Below are positions 1 through 7,355 of a DNA stretch of 14,855 nucleotides, piece by piece (the stretch's first letter is position 1; every line of letters starts with the position of its first letter). Source of the stretch: FEN-727 sp036508635. GTDB lineage: Bacteria > Actinomycetota > Geothermincolia > Fen-727 > Anoxymicrobiaceae. The notes under the pieces are model-generated. The model searched no databases. It saw only the letters and a list, made by a program, of their open reading frames with translations, and was not told the origin of the DNA. The position numbers and the translations under genes are program-made. The stretch is taken from contig DATCGY010000013.1 in the NCBI GenBank assembly GCA_036508635.1, forward strand, positions 1 through 14,855, read 5' to 3'.

Positions 1-66
1 ATGCCGATTACTTGATTAAGGACGGGAGTGCAGGATATTCACGTGGATGAATACAGCAGGTGAGTC

Positions 67-1145
67 ATGTTAGAGGTAAAGTTGTGCGAGGAATGCAAGG
101 TTCCTGAACCTTTCTATCAGGGCCACTCATGGCTGAATAACGGTGATGTCGTCCAGAGTGCGAACCACGCCGTGCGCGTTGGAATCATCGAATGTGAGAA
201 TTTGGACCCGCTTTTCAAGAACGTGGGCGATATCATCGGCATGCCCATCGAGAGGCTCATTATTAATATTACCTCCAGGGGAACACATCTCTACCTTGAC
301 CAGCTCATCGCCAAAGAAGTACAGGAGATGATCCTGGATAACCCGGTGGCGCAGCAGAACTTCGTCGACTCAACGATAACTCTGTGTCAGATAATGGGCT
401 ATGGGAAATACGAGTTCATGGATGCGCGCTGCGAGTATGACGCCGACGATTACTCGAGAATACGCATCCTGAAGCCTTTCTCCTTACCCGAGGCTGCGGG
501 GGCTCTCGCGCGGGCGCGGTATCCGTTGTTGCGGGAGGCGAGCACTCTATCACTTATGAGGAAATATCACCCGGACTGTATGAGTTAACATCGCGCTGGA
601 CCGAATATCCGGAAGTCCTTAAGGAGAAGCTAGAGCTTGGGGAGTACCACCGCAAGGACGGAGACATCGAGCTGGACCGCTGCGGGACTTGCGGTTGCCC
701 CAAGGCTTTTACCGGTTACAACTGGGATGTGGAAAACGGCCTCATAATGAACGGGCACACCGGCAGGCGCATGGCCCTTCTGGGTTTTGAGCTGGTGGAT
801 TCCCTGTTCCGGGCGCTCGAGGCCGAGCTGGGCGAGACCATCCCACGGGTGGTGGTCGAGGCGCAGAAGGAATTCACAAAGACAGGTTTCTATTCCATCT
901 CGGAAGTGAATGACGAGGGTTACCTGCGCGCCGAGCTCGCATTGAGCGGCCTGGGCAACCTGCGGGAGATAAAGATAGGCTCCAATGGCCTGAAAATGCG
1001 TATTAACAACGTGTCCGGTCACCTGATGACCATCGGGATGGTCCAGGGCCTCTTCGAGATGGCGTTCGACCTTGAGTCGACCGTGGACTGGGAGCTCTCC
1101 GATGAGGGAGACCTGGAGGTCCAGGTTTCGCCCCGGAGCATTTGA
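67..1145 (+). pseudogene. Frameshifted gene for a two-module CxxC protein of unknown function
   Basis: I do not recognise a named family. The first frame opens at ATG 67 and stops at 588; the protein then continues in another frame, open from at least 513 to the TGA at 1143-1145. Reading 67-510 and then 513-1145 gives a continuous protein of about 358 residues, so the break looks like two extra bases (a CG repeat unit in a GCGCG run) or one missing base. Both halves share a layout: a CxxC pair near the start (LCEEC; RCGTC), a central segment with E/D-x-L-x-x-L/I-F, and a terminal R-I/M-R-I...G-x-x-x-G stretch. This indicates an internal duplication. The second module contains GLGNLREIK and GMVQGLFE, which recall V4R-type small-molecule-binding domains, but only weakly. 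The CxxC pairs may bind zinc. Fragments downstream of the shift lack a start that would keep the second CxxC, so separate translation is unlikely. Either a real pseudogene or an assembly error is possible. Confidence 0.7.
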
Positions 1146-1213
1146 CGGTCTATAACCATCTACCCCCCGCCGGACGGCCAGATAGCACTTTCTTCCTAAT
1201 CTTGTGAGTCTAG

Positions 1214-1241
1214 TTGTCAGAATAGAGATTTGGCCGATAAT
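1214..1241 (+). promoter_or_regulatory. Sigma-70-type promoter of the secreted glycoside hydrolase gene
   Basis: The -35 element TTGTCA (1214-1219, 5 of 6 matches) and the -10 element GATAAT (1236-1241, 5 of 6) are separated by 16 bases. Transcription would start near 1248, leaving a 5' leader of about 43 bases before ATG 1291. The position also argues against the in-frame GTG at 1204, which lies upstream of the promoter. Confidence 0.6.
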
Positions 1242-1290
1242 CTTCTTAACAGTACTTGCGGGCGCGATTTCAAACGTAATAGAGGATTTG

Positions 1291-3948
1291 ATGGGAAGAA
1301 GGACATATTCCAGGACTATCGGCGGCATCGTCTGCCTCATCCTTATCCTCGTGCTCTTGTGCGCTTCATTGTCGGTCGCCGGGAAAGCTGCGGCCGCGAC
1401 ATCCGACTCCACGCCCGTGGGTGCAACGACCTTTGCGGGCAGGTTCGGGATAGCCGATTCACACCTTCCTCTTCACAGTAGCTCCCTCGCTCACAGCGTC
1501 GTCTCGAAGATAAAGAGCACAGGTGCCGGATGGGTGCGTTGCGTTTTCGCGTGGTCGGACATGCAACCTTTTGAGGGCCAGGCCATAAACTTCACCGGTA
1601 CAGACCGCGCGGTCAACGAGGCGCAGGACCACGGGGTCAAGGTGCTCGGTATCCTGGGCTTCACCCCCGGTTGGGCAAACGGAGGGAACTTCCTGCCGAT
1701 ATACCCGCCCGCCGCGGACCACGTCACGGACTGGCAGGCATACGTGACCGCGGTTAGCACGCGGTACCGTGGAAAGGTCTCGGCGTGGGAGATCTGGAAC
1801 GAGGAAAACATCGACCAGTTCTGGCAGCCCTCTCCCGACGCCTCCGCGTATATGACCCTGGTGAAGGCGACATCTCCGATGATCCGTGCCGCCGACCCCG
1901 CCGCAAAGATAGTGATGGGCGGCCTGGCGGGCCTTGGCTCGGATTTCATGGACGCTTGCCTGAACGCGGGGATCGCGGATTACGTGGATGCGATAGCGTA
2001 CCATCCTTACGTCGAGACCGTTGGCCCGCCTACTGGTTACGCGCCAAAAGAGAGCCTCTGCAGGACACTCGTATCGTGGGTCCGCTCGCTCATCGCCGAA
2101 CATACGGCGAAACGCCTCGAGATATGGATAACCGAATTCGGCTGGACTACGTATGACGTCCAGCCTGATGCCTACCCCCCGGGTGTTTCGCAGAGCACGC
2201 AGGCATCTTACATGCTGAGATCGCTCATCAACTACGCTGATACCGATGTGGACCGCGTGATCTGGTATGACGCGTTTGACGAGGAAAGCAACTACGCGGA
2301 TTACTTCGGGCTCCTTCATAACGATCTCACCGCCAAGGCTTCGTATAACTATTACAGGACGTTCGAGAGCGTCTTCGGACGAGCAACCGCGAGAGCGACG
2401 GGCATCGCGACATTCAAGTGCTCGGCGCCTGAAACGCTTGAGACGCATGCGTTCAGCCTGTCTGACGGCAGCCTTGTGCTGGGCGCCTGGAAATCCGACG
2501 ACGCGGGTGACTGGTTGACGTTCACTCTAAACGATCCGACTTACTCTAACGCTGTGGTGATCGACCCTAATACAGGAACCTCATCGCAGGCACCCGGCGT
2601 ATCCCGCGCTTCCGACGGAAAGCTGACGGTCGCCTCCGCGGCCATAGGAAAAAAACCGGTCATATTCAAGTTCACGCGTACGAGTACGGCTGCAATGAGT
2701 TGGTACCTCGCCGAAGGGACTACCGACTGGGGGTTCGACACTTACATCAGTATCCAGAACCCCGGCTCCAATCAAGCCACCGCGGATCTGACATACATGA
2801 CTAAGGCCGGCCCGGTCAAAGGCCCCTCGGTAAACCTCGCACCGCAGAGCCAGGCCACAGTCTACCCGAGAGCGACCCTGGGGAGCACCGACTTCTCCAC
2901 GAAGGTCACCTGCCGGGAAGGACGCCAGATAGTGGTGGACCGCACCATGACGTGGACCGGCAGAGGCGCACCTTCACCGGAAGCCCACAGCGCGATTGCC
3001 GTCACGTCGCCCGCAACGACCTGGTACCTTCCGGAAGGCTCCTCGGATTGGGGATTCGAATGCTGGCTCCTCATCCAGAACCCCAACTCAAAGTCGGCTA
3101 CCTGCACGGTGACATATATGGTGGAGGGCGTCGGACCCAAACATGCCACAAAGACGATACCGGCGAACTCGCGCGCATCTTTCAACATGGCTGACGACAT
3201 TGGGGCCGCGGATGCATCCATTAAAGTCGAGGCCAGCGTGCCGGTGATTCCCGAGCGTGCGATGTACCGCAACAATAGACGTGAGGGACATGATTCGACG
3301 GGCACGACGTCTCCGTCCAGGGAATACTACCTGGCTGAAGGCACGACCGACTGGGGATTCAAGACGTACGTGCTGGTACAAAACCCGAACAACGCCCGGA
3401 ACACGGTAACCGTCACATATATGACGCCCGAAGGCCCGGTTAAGCAGGACCCGTTCACGATGCCCGCGAACTCGCGTAAGACCATCGAGGTCAACAGCGT
3501 GGTTCCGGCCAAAGACCTTTCGACACATGTCCACGGCACGCTCCCGCTGATCGCCGAGCGAGCGATGTACTGGGGCGGCAACACCGCCCTCGGCGAAGCA
3601 TGCCACGATTCGATCGGCATCTCCGAGCCGCACTCTACTTTTTACCTTCCTGACGGTCAGAGCTCCAGCGGGCATGAAACATGGACGCTTGTCCAGAACC
3701 CGAACGGCAAGGCAGTGGATGTCGAAATCACCTACATGACCCCCACCGGCGCCGGCAACGTGACCTTCTCCGACACCGTGCCGGCCAATAGCCGCAAGAG
3801 CTATTCCATGGGAGACATGCTCCCCGGTTCCCGTGCGTCCATAATGGTCCACTGCAAGACAGCCGGGAATAAAATAATCGTAGAACGCGCCATGTACTGG
3901 AACACAAGGGGAGCGGGCACGGATACGATCGGTGGGTTCTCCGACTAG
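1291..3948 (+). CDS. Secreted clan GH-A (GH39-like) glycoside hydrolase with four C-terminal repeats
   Basis: The protein has 885 residues from ATG 1291. This start is chosen because AGAGG (1281-1285) sits 5 bases upstream, the promoter ends just before, and the N-terminus becomes a good signal peptide: R3, R4 and R8, then a hydrophobic core to about residue 30, then an AAAA cleavage region near 33-37. The in-frame GTG at 1204 would bury it. Residues ~48-375 look like a (beta/alpha)8 clan GH-A barrel. Glu171 in WEIWNEEN fits the acid/base and Glu282 in WITEFGW fits the nucleophile. A beta-rich linking domain (~380-468) follows, as in GH39-like proteins, then four repeats to the C-terminus. 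I see no sortase motif, lipobox or terminal membrane segment, so it is probably released or held by the repeats. The substrate cannot be read from sequence; an exopolysaccharide or cell-wall glycan is a guess. The gene appears monocistronic. Confidence 0.85.
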   Translation: MGRRTYSRTIGGIVCLILILVLLCASLSVAGKAAAATSDSTPVGATTFAGRFGIADSHLPLHSSSLAHSVVSKIKSTGAGWVRCVFAWSDMQPFEGQAINFTGTDRAVNEAQDHGVKVLGILGFTPGWANGGNFLPIYPPAADHVTDWQAYVTAVSTRYRGKVSAWEIWNEENIDQFWQPSPDASAYMTLVKATSPMIRAADPAAKIVMGGLAGLGSDFMDACLNAGIADYVDAIAYHPYVETVGPPTGYAPKESLCRTLVSWVRSLIAEHTAKRLEIWITEFGWTTYDVQPDAYPPGVSQSTQASYMLRSLINYADTDVDRVIWYDAFDEESNYADYFGLLHNDLTAKASYNYYRTFESVFGRATARATGIATFKCSAPETLETHAFSLSDGSLVLGAWKSDDAGDWLTFTLNDPTYSNAVVIDPNTGTSSQAPGVSRASDGKLTVASAAIGKKPVIFKFTRTSTAAMSWYLAEGTTDWGFDTYISIQNPGSNQATADLTYMTKAGPVKGPSVNLAPQSQATVYPRATLGSTDFSTKVTCREGRQIVVDRTMTWTGRGAPSPEAHSAIAVTSPATTWYLPEGSSDWGFECWLLIQNPNSKSATCTVTYMVEGVGPKHATKTIPANSRASFNMADDIGAADASIKVEASVPVIPERAMYRNNRREGHDSTGTTSPSREYYLAEGTTDWGFKTYVLVQNPNNARNTVTVTYMTPEGPVKQDPFTMPANSRKTIEVNSVVPAKDLSTHVHGTLPLIAERAMYWGGNTALGEACHDSIGISEPHSTFYLPDGQSSSGHETWTLVQNPNGKAVDVEITYMTPTGAGNVTFSDTVPANSRKSYSMGDMLPGSRASIMVHCKTAGNKIIVERAMYWNTRGAGTDTIGGFSD
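2701..3945 (+). repeat. Four tandem ~100-residue protein repeats in the secreted hydrolase
   Basis: Repeats begin at 2701, 3022, 3325 and 3640, with lengths of 107, 101, 105 and 102 residues. Each starts W/Y/F-Y-L-x-E/D-G, then an aromatic-rich W-G-F (absent in the fourth, which has SSSGH), then Q-N-P, then T-Y-M. In all but the first copy PANSR follows, and E-R-A-M-Y closes the repeat; the first copy has PQSQ and DRTMTW instead. They resemble beta-sandwich adhesion or stalk modules seen in actinobacterial surface proteins. DNA identity between copies is moderate, so the duplications are old. The fourth copy is the most diverged. Confidence 0.85.
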
Positions 3949-4115
3949 TGCCTGCTTCCCCGCGGTAATGGGGGCGGCGGGATTGGTATAGTAACTCCAG
4001 AAACCCTGCTGAAGCTTGGTCAGTTCTCGTGTAGAGTTGAGGCGAGTTCTATTGGCTCATTGTTGTGGTAAACTGACTCAACCGGGAATTCTACTAATGA
4101 CACCAGGGAGGTTCT
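3949..4115 (+). promoter_or_regulatory. Leader region upstream of the nine-gene operon, with two weak promoter candidates
   Basis: This 167-base gap precedes the long co-directional gene run and is the natural place for its promoter. Two extended -10 candidates are visible: TGG-TATAGT (3984-3992; hexamer 5 of 6) and TGG-TAAACT (4066-4074; hexamer 4 of 6). Neither has a convincing -35, as is common for extended -10 promoters. The first would give a leader of about 117 bases, the second about 36. A small CCCGC/GCGGG inverted repeat (3959-3963/3977-3981) lacks a T-tract and is not called a terminator. No riboswitch fold was recognised. Confidence 0.35.
4105..4111 (+). promoter_or_regulatory. Strong ribosome binding site that fixes a TTG start
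   Basis: AGGGAGG ends 4 bases before TTG 4116. No ATG or GTG lies nearby in this frame, and the protein from this TTG begins MEFLKKN directly before the first membrane segment. The site therefore decides the start of the pgsA-like gene. Confidence 0.75.
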
Positions 4116-4766
4116 TTGGAGTTTCTCAAGAAAAACCTGGCAAATATCGTGACGTTGTTGCGCGTGTTCATGACGCCCGTCTTCGTGGTGTTCATGGTCC
4201 TGTCGAACACGAACAACGCTTTCATGTACGCAGCCCTGGCCGTTTTCGTCTTCGGCGCCGTCACCGACTGGTTCGACGGCCAGATCGCAAGGCGGATGAA
4301 CATAGTCTCGCAGTTCGGGATCATGGTCGACCCGCTCGCGGACAGGCTTTTCATAGGGGCGACTCTCATAACGCTCTATGTCATGGGATTCATCCCGTTA
4401 CTATTTATGATCCTAATCCTCGGACGTGACCTGCTGATGGTTGCGGGCTACCCGTTCGTCAAGAAAATCGACGCCAGCAAGGTGGCCGTCCACTGGACGG
4501 GAAAAGTTGCGACCGCCACCCTGTTTGTTGCATTGAGCATGCTGATTCTCTCACCCCGTCCCGGCACCGGATTTCAGGCCGGCTTCAATGGTTACTCCTT
4601 CACCACCTGGTCCTCGTGGCAGACATGGGGACTCTGGGTGTTCATGGCAGGGACAGTTCTTTCCCTGCTGTCGGGGGGCATCTACGTGGCACGTGTCATT
4701 CAACTGTTGCGCGAGGAAAAGGAAGGGAATCCTGGAGAGGCGGCGCCGGCCGAATCATCGGCCTGA
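4116..4766 (+). CDS. pgsA: CDP-alcohol phosphatidyltransferase, probably CDP-diacylglycerol--glycerol-3-phosphate 3-phosphatidyltransferase
   Basis: This integral membrane enzyme has 216 residues. The family transfers a phosphatidyl group from CDP-diacylglycerol to an alcohol; for PgsA the acceptor is glycerol-3-phosphate, the committed step to phosphatidylglycerol and cardiolipin. The complete CDP-alcohol signature is present: D51-x2-D54-G55-x2-A58-R59-x8-G68-x3-D72-x3-D76, with the metal- and CDP-binding aspartates intact. Hydrophobic stretches flank it (about 12-32, 36-50, 82-100, 125-145, 170-192). The N-terminus (NIVTLLRVFMTPVFV) and the later GRD...GK..T segment are typical of PgsA or bacterial cardiolipin synthase. 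Family members for inositol phosphate or other alcohols share the signature, so acceptor specificity is an inference. The C-terminal tail is charged and Ala/Glu-rich. It is the first gene of the operon, 23 bases before the nucleotidylyltransferase. Confidence 0.84.
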   Translation: MEFLKKNLANIVTLLRVFMTPVFVVFMVLSNTNNAFMYAALAVFVFGAVTDWFDGQIARRMNIVSQFGIMVDPLADRLFIGATLITLYVMGFIPLLFMILILGRDLLMVAGYPFVKKIDASKVAVHWTGKVATATLFVALSMLILSPRPGTGFQAGFNGYSFTTWSSWQTWGLWVFMAGTVLSLLSGGIYVARVIQLLREEKEGNPGEAAPAESSA

Positions 4767-4789
4767 ATTGCGCCCGGAAAGGGGTCCCA

Positions 4790-7312
4790 GTGAACGATGT
4801 CGAGAAGTCGGACCTCAAGGCTGTGGTGATGGCCGGTGGCCAGGGAACGCGCCTGAGGCCATTGACGAGCAACCAGCCCAAGCCGATGGTGCCGGTTGTC
4901 AACAAACCACTTATGGAACACATCATCGAGCTGCTGAAGCGCCATTCGCTCGAACAGATAGTCGTGACCCTGCAGTTCTTGCCCACCGTTATCAGCAACT
5001 ATTTCGGTGATGGTTCGACCTGGGGCGTAGACATGAACTACGTCATCGAAGAAAGTCCGCTCGGGACGGCGGGAAGCGTGCGAAACGCGCGCAGTTTTCT
5101 GGACTCACCTTTCGTGGTGATCAGCGGTGATGCCCTGACCGATATCGATCTGACCGCGGCGGCCCTCTACCACAAAGAGAGGGAAGCCATGGTTACGATA
5201 GTCCTCAAGAAGGCACCGAACCCGCTGGATTTCGGCCTGGTCATCACTGACGACGAGGGCAGGATAGTGCGATTCCTCGAAAAGCCGGGCTGGGGCGAGG
5301 TCTTCTCGGATACGATAAACACGGGCATATATATCATCGAGCCGGAAGTCCTGAACATGGTTCCGGACGACAGGCCCTACGATTTTTCAAAAGAACTGTT
5401 CCCGCATCTGCTCGATAATGGCCTGCCGCTTTTCGGTTATACAGCCGAAGGCTACTGGACCGATGTTGGAAACCATCAGCAGTACCTCGAGGCCCATCGC
5501 GATATCCTCGACGGGCTAGTTGACATCCAGGTGCCCGGACACCGTCTCGAGAACAACGTCTGGATAGGTGACGGCGCTGACGTCAACGAGAACGCCAAAC
5601 TTTCGGGCCCGCTGCTGGTTGGCAATCACGTGAAGATCGAAGAGGGCTGCAAGATAAGAGAATACAGCGTGCTTGGAGACAATGTCGTCGTCAAGCACGA
5701 TAACTTCGTGCATCGCTCAATTGTTATGGACAACACGTATATCGGCCCCTCCTGTCACATACGCGGCACGATCATCGGACGCAACTGCGATGTCAAATCC
5801 GGTGCCCGGATTGACGAGGGCGCGGTCCTCGGCGACGATTGCCTCATCGGCGACAACGCGATAATCAATCACGACGTCCTGGTGTTCCCGTTCAAGACCG
5901 TTGATTCCGGAGCAACTATTAATTCCAGCATAATCTGGGAATCTCGTGGAGTGCGCGCCCTCTTCGGCAAGCGAGGTGTGTCCGGTCTCATCAACGTCGA
6001 TATCACTCCCGAGATGGCGGTGCGACTAGGCATGGCTTACGGCTCCATGCTCCCTATAAACGCGCAGGTCGTGACCAGCCGTGACGGCACCCGCGCCGCG
6101 AGGATTATCAAGCGTGCCTTCATGGCGGGCGCCAACGCATCCGGCGTCCACTGCCGCGACCTCGAGATAAATACGGTACCGGTAAACCGGTTCACGGTCG
6201 AGAGTCACAGTGACCAGGGAGGGGTTGACATACGGACCAGCGAGCGCGACCCACAGTGGTTGGACATCAGCTTTTTCGACGAGCATGGGAGGGACCTGGA
6301 CCTCAACGCGAGGCGCACCGTCGAGCGCATTTATTCGCGCAGCGAGTTCCGCCGCGGTTTCCTGGAAGAGCTCGGCGAAATCTACTATCCCGCGCGTGCG
6401 CGTGAGGCCTATACGACGGCACTCGAAGAGAAGCTGGACGTTGAGACCATAAAACACTCGGCGTTTAAAGTCGTTTTCGATTACGGATACGGCCCCGCTT
6501 CTCTTATCATGCCGGCAATTCTGGGAAAGCTGGGGTGCGAAGTCCTCAGCCTGAATGCCTACACCGACGAGAAACGCCTCCTCAGCGCGCGCCCGAAGCT
6601 CCAGGATTCGCTACTGCGATTGGGCGAAGTGGTCGGAAGCTTCAGTGCCAACCTGGGGCTGCTGTTCGATAACGGGGCAGAGCGCCTCGCGGTCGTCGAC
6701 GACCGCGAGCACATGCTCGTCGGCACCGAGCTGCTGGTTGCGATGGTCGAGCTCGTCACCGCCCACGTAGAGCCTCCCGGCAAGATTGCGGTGCCGGTCG
6801 ACCAACCCTCAGTGATAGAGCGCATCGCTAACGAGCGCGGTTTCGATGTGATTCGGACTCGCGTCGACAAGTCCAACCTCATGGGTGTGGCCCGCGAGGA
6901 GGGAGTCGTATTCGCCGGGGGAGGGGACGGCGGCGTAATGTTCCCTGACTTCATGCCCGCTTTTGATGCGATGATGGCGTTCGGAAAACTGCTGGAGATG
7001 CTCGCCACCCGGGGCGAGAGCCTTTCCGCCGTGGTCTCGGCGCTCCCGAAATACTTCGTGATGCACCGCCAGGTGTTCACGTCCTGGGAGAACAAAGGCA
7101 CCATAATGAGGCAACTCATCGAGACTCACCAGGGTCCCGAGGTCGACTCTACGGACGGTATCAAGATCTCATGGGGCGGCGGGCGATGGGTTCTGATACT
7201 CCCGGACCACGAGGAGCCCGTGCTGCACGTTTACGCCGAGGGCAAGAACGAGGAAGACTGCATCGAGATACTCGACGAGTACGAGGCGGAAATAAAGCAG
7301 ACAGCCGTTTAG
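4790..7312 (+). CDS. Mannose-1-phosphate guanylyltransferase-type protein fused to a degenerate phosphomannomutase domain
   Basis: The protein has 840 residues from GTG 4790, which is preceded by GGAAAGGGG (4776-4784). An upstream extension of the frame overlaps pgsA and lacks domain content. Residues ~10-240 are a nucleotidylyltransferase domain: GGQGTRLRPLT, KPMVP, LGTAG, SGDALTDID, EKP and GYWTDVG are all canonical, so it should form a nucleotide sugar, most likely GDP-mannose. Residues ~250-385 are a left-handed beta-helix of hexapeptide repeats. Residues ~395-835 align with alpha-D-phosphohexomutases, but every active-site loop has decayed: TASHNP is T483-S-E-R-D-P, DGDADR is D627-N-G-A-E-R, the sugar loop GGEESG is G710-G-G-D-G-G, and RASGTEP is L-P-D-H-E-E-P near 804-810. 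Large fusions of this type occur in Actinobacteria. The mutase half is probably non-catalytic, serving structure, oligomerisation or regulation. GDP-glucose or another NDP-sugar product cannot be excluded. Confidence 0.88.
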   Translation: MNDVEKSDLKAVVMAGGQGTRLRPLTSNQPKPMVPVVNKPLMEHIIELLKRHSLEQIVVTLQFLPTVISNYFGDGSTWGVDMNYVIEESPLGTAGSVRNARSFLDSPFVVISGDALTDIDLTAAALYHKEREAMVTIVLKKAPNPLDFGLVITDDEGRIVRFLEKPGWGEVFSDTINTGIYIIEPEVLNMVPDDRPYDFSKELFPHLLDNGLPLFGYTAEGYWTDVGNHQQYLEAHRDILDGLVDIQVPGHRLENNVWIGDGADVNENAKLSGPLLVGNHVKIEEGCKIREYSVLGDNVVVKHDNFVHRSIVMDNTYIGPSCHIRGTIIGRNCDVKSGARIDEGAVLGDDCLIGDNAIINHDVLVFPFKTVDSGATINSSIIWESRGVRALFGKRGVSGLINVDITPEMAVRLGMAYGSMLPINAQVVTSRDGTRAARIIKRAFMAGANASGVHCRDLEINTVPVNRFTVESHSDQGGVDIRTSERDPQWLDISFFDEHGRDLDLNARRTVERIYSRSEFRRGFLEELGEIYYPARAREAYTTALEEKLDVETIKHSAFKVVFDYGYGPASLIMPAILGKLGCEVLSLNAYTDEKRLLSARPKLQDSLLRLGEVVGSFSANLGLLFDNGAERLAVVDDREHMLVGTELLVAMVELVTAHVEPPGKIAVPVDQPSVIERIANERGFDVIRTRVDKSNLMGVAREEGVVFAGGGDGGVMFPDFMPAFDAMMAFGKLLEMLATRGESLSAVVSALPKYFVMHRQVFTSWENKGTIMRQLIETHQGPEVDSTDGIKISWGGGRWVLILPDHEEPVLHVYAEGKNEEDCIEILDEYEAEIKQTAV

Positions 7313-7342
7313 GAATCCGCGCGCTCTGCGGGCGCGGAATTC
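7313..7342 (+). other. Intercistronic hairpin
   Basis: GAATCCGCGC (7313-7322) pairs with GCGCGGAATTC (7332-7342) around a 9-base loop; one bulged base breaks an otherwise complete stem. It starts right after the stop of the fusion gene and ends at the ribosome binding site of the next gene. There is no T-tract, so it is not a typical terminator. It could stabilise or separate the flanking mRNA segments. Confidence 0.55.
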
Positions 7343-7348
7343 GGGAGG
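7343..7348 (+). promoter_or_regulatory. Ribosome binding site for a TTG start
   Basis: GGGAGG lies 7 bases before TTG 7356. The encoded N-terminus (MPDISFGTDGWR) begins exactly where phosphohexomutases of this type begin, which supports TTG as the true start. Confidence 0.7.
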
Positions 7349-7355
7349 AATAGAA

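Noticed and set aside
1204..1290. N-terminal extension of the secreted hydrolase from GTG 1204
   Set aside because: It lies upstream of the best promoter, lacks a ribosome binding site and would bury the signal peptide that starts at ATG 1291.
1459..2448. Long minus-strand open frame (329 codons) opposite the glycoside hydrolase barrel
   Set aside because: Arg-rich, low-complexity translation typical of antisense frames in GC-rich genes; the opposite strand has intact catalytic motifs.
3958..3981. Terminator after the glycoside hydrolase gene
   Set aside because: Only a 5-base stem (CCCGC/GCGGG) with a 13-base loop and no T-tract.
4616..4789. Upstream extension of the nucleotidylyltransferase fusion inside pgsA
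   Set aside because: It overlaps the pgsA coding region in another frame; the family N-terminus and a ribosome binding site fit GTG 4790.
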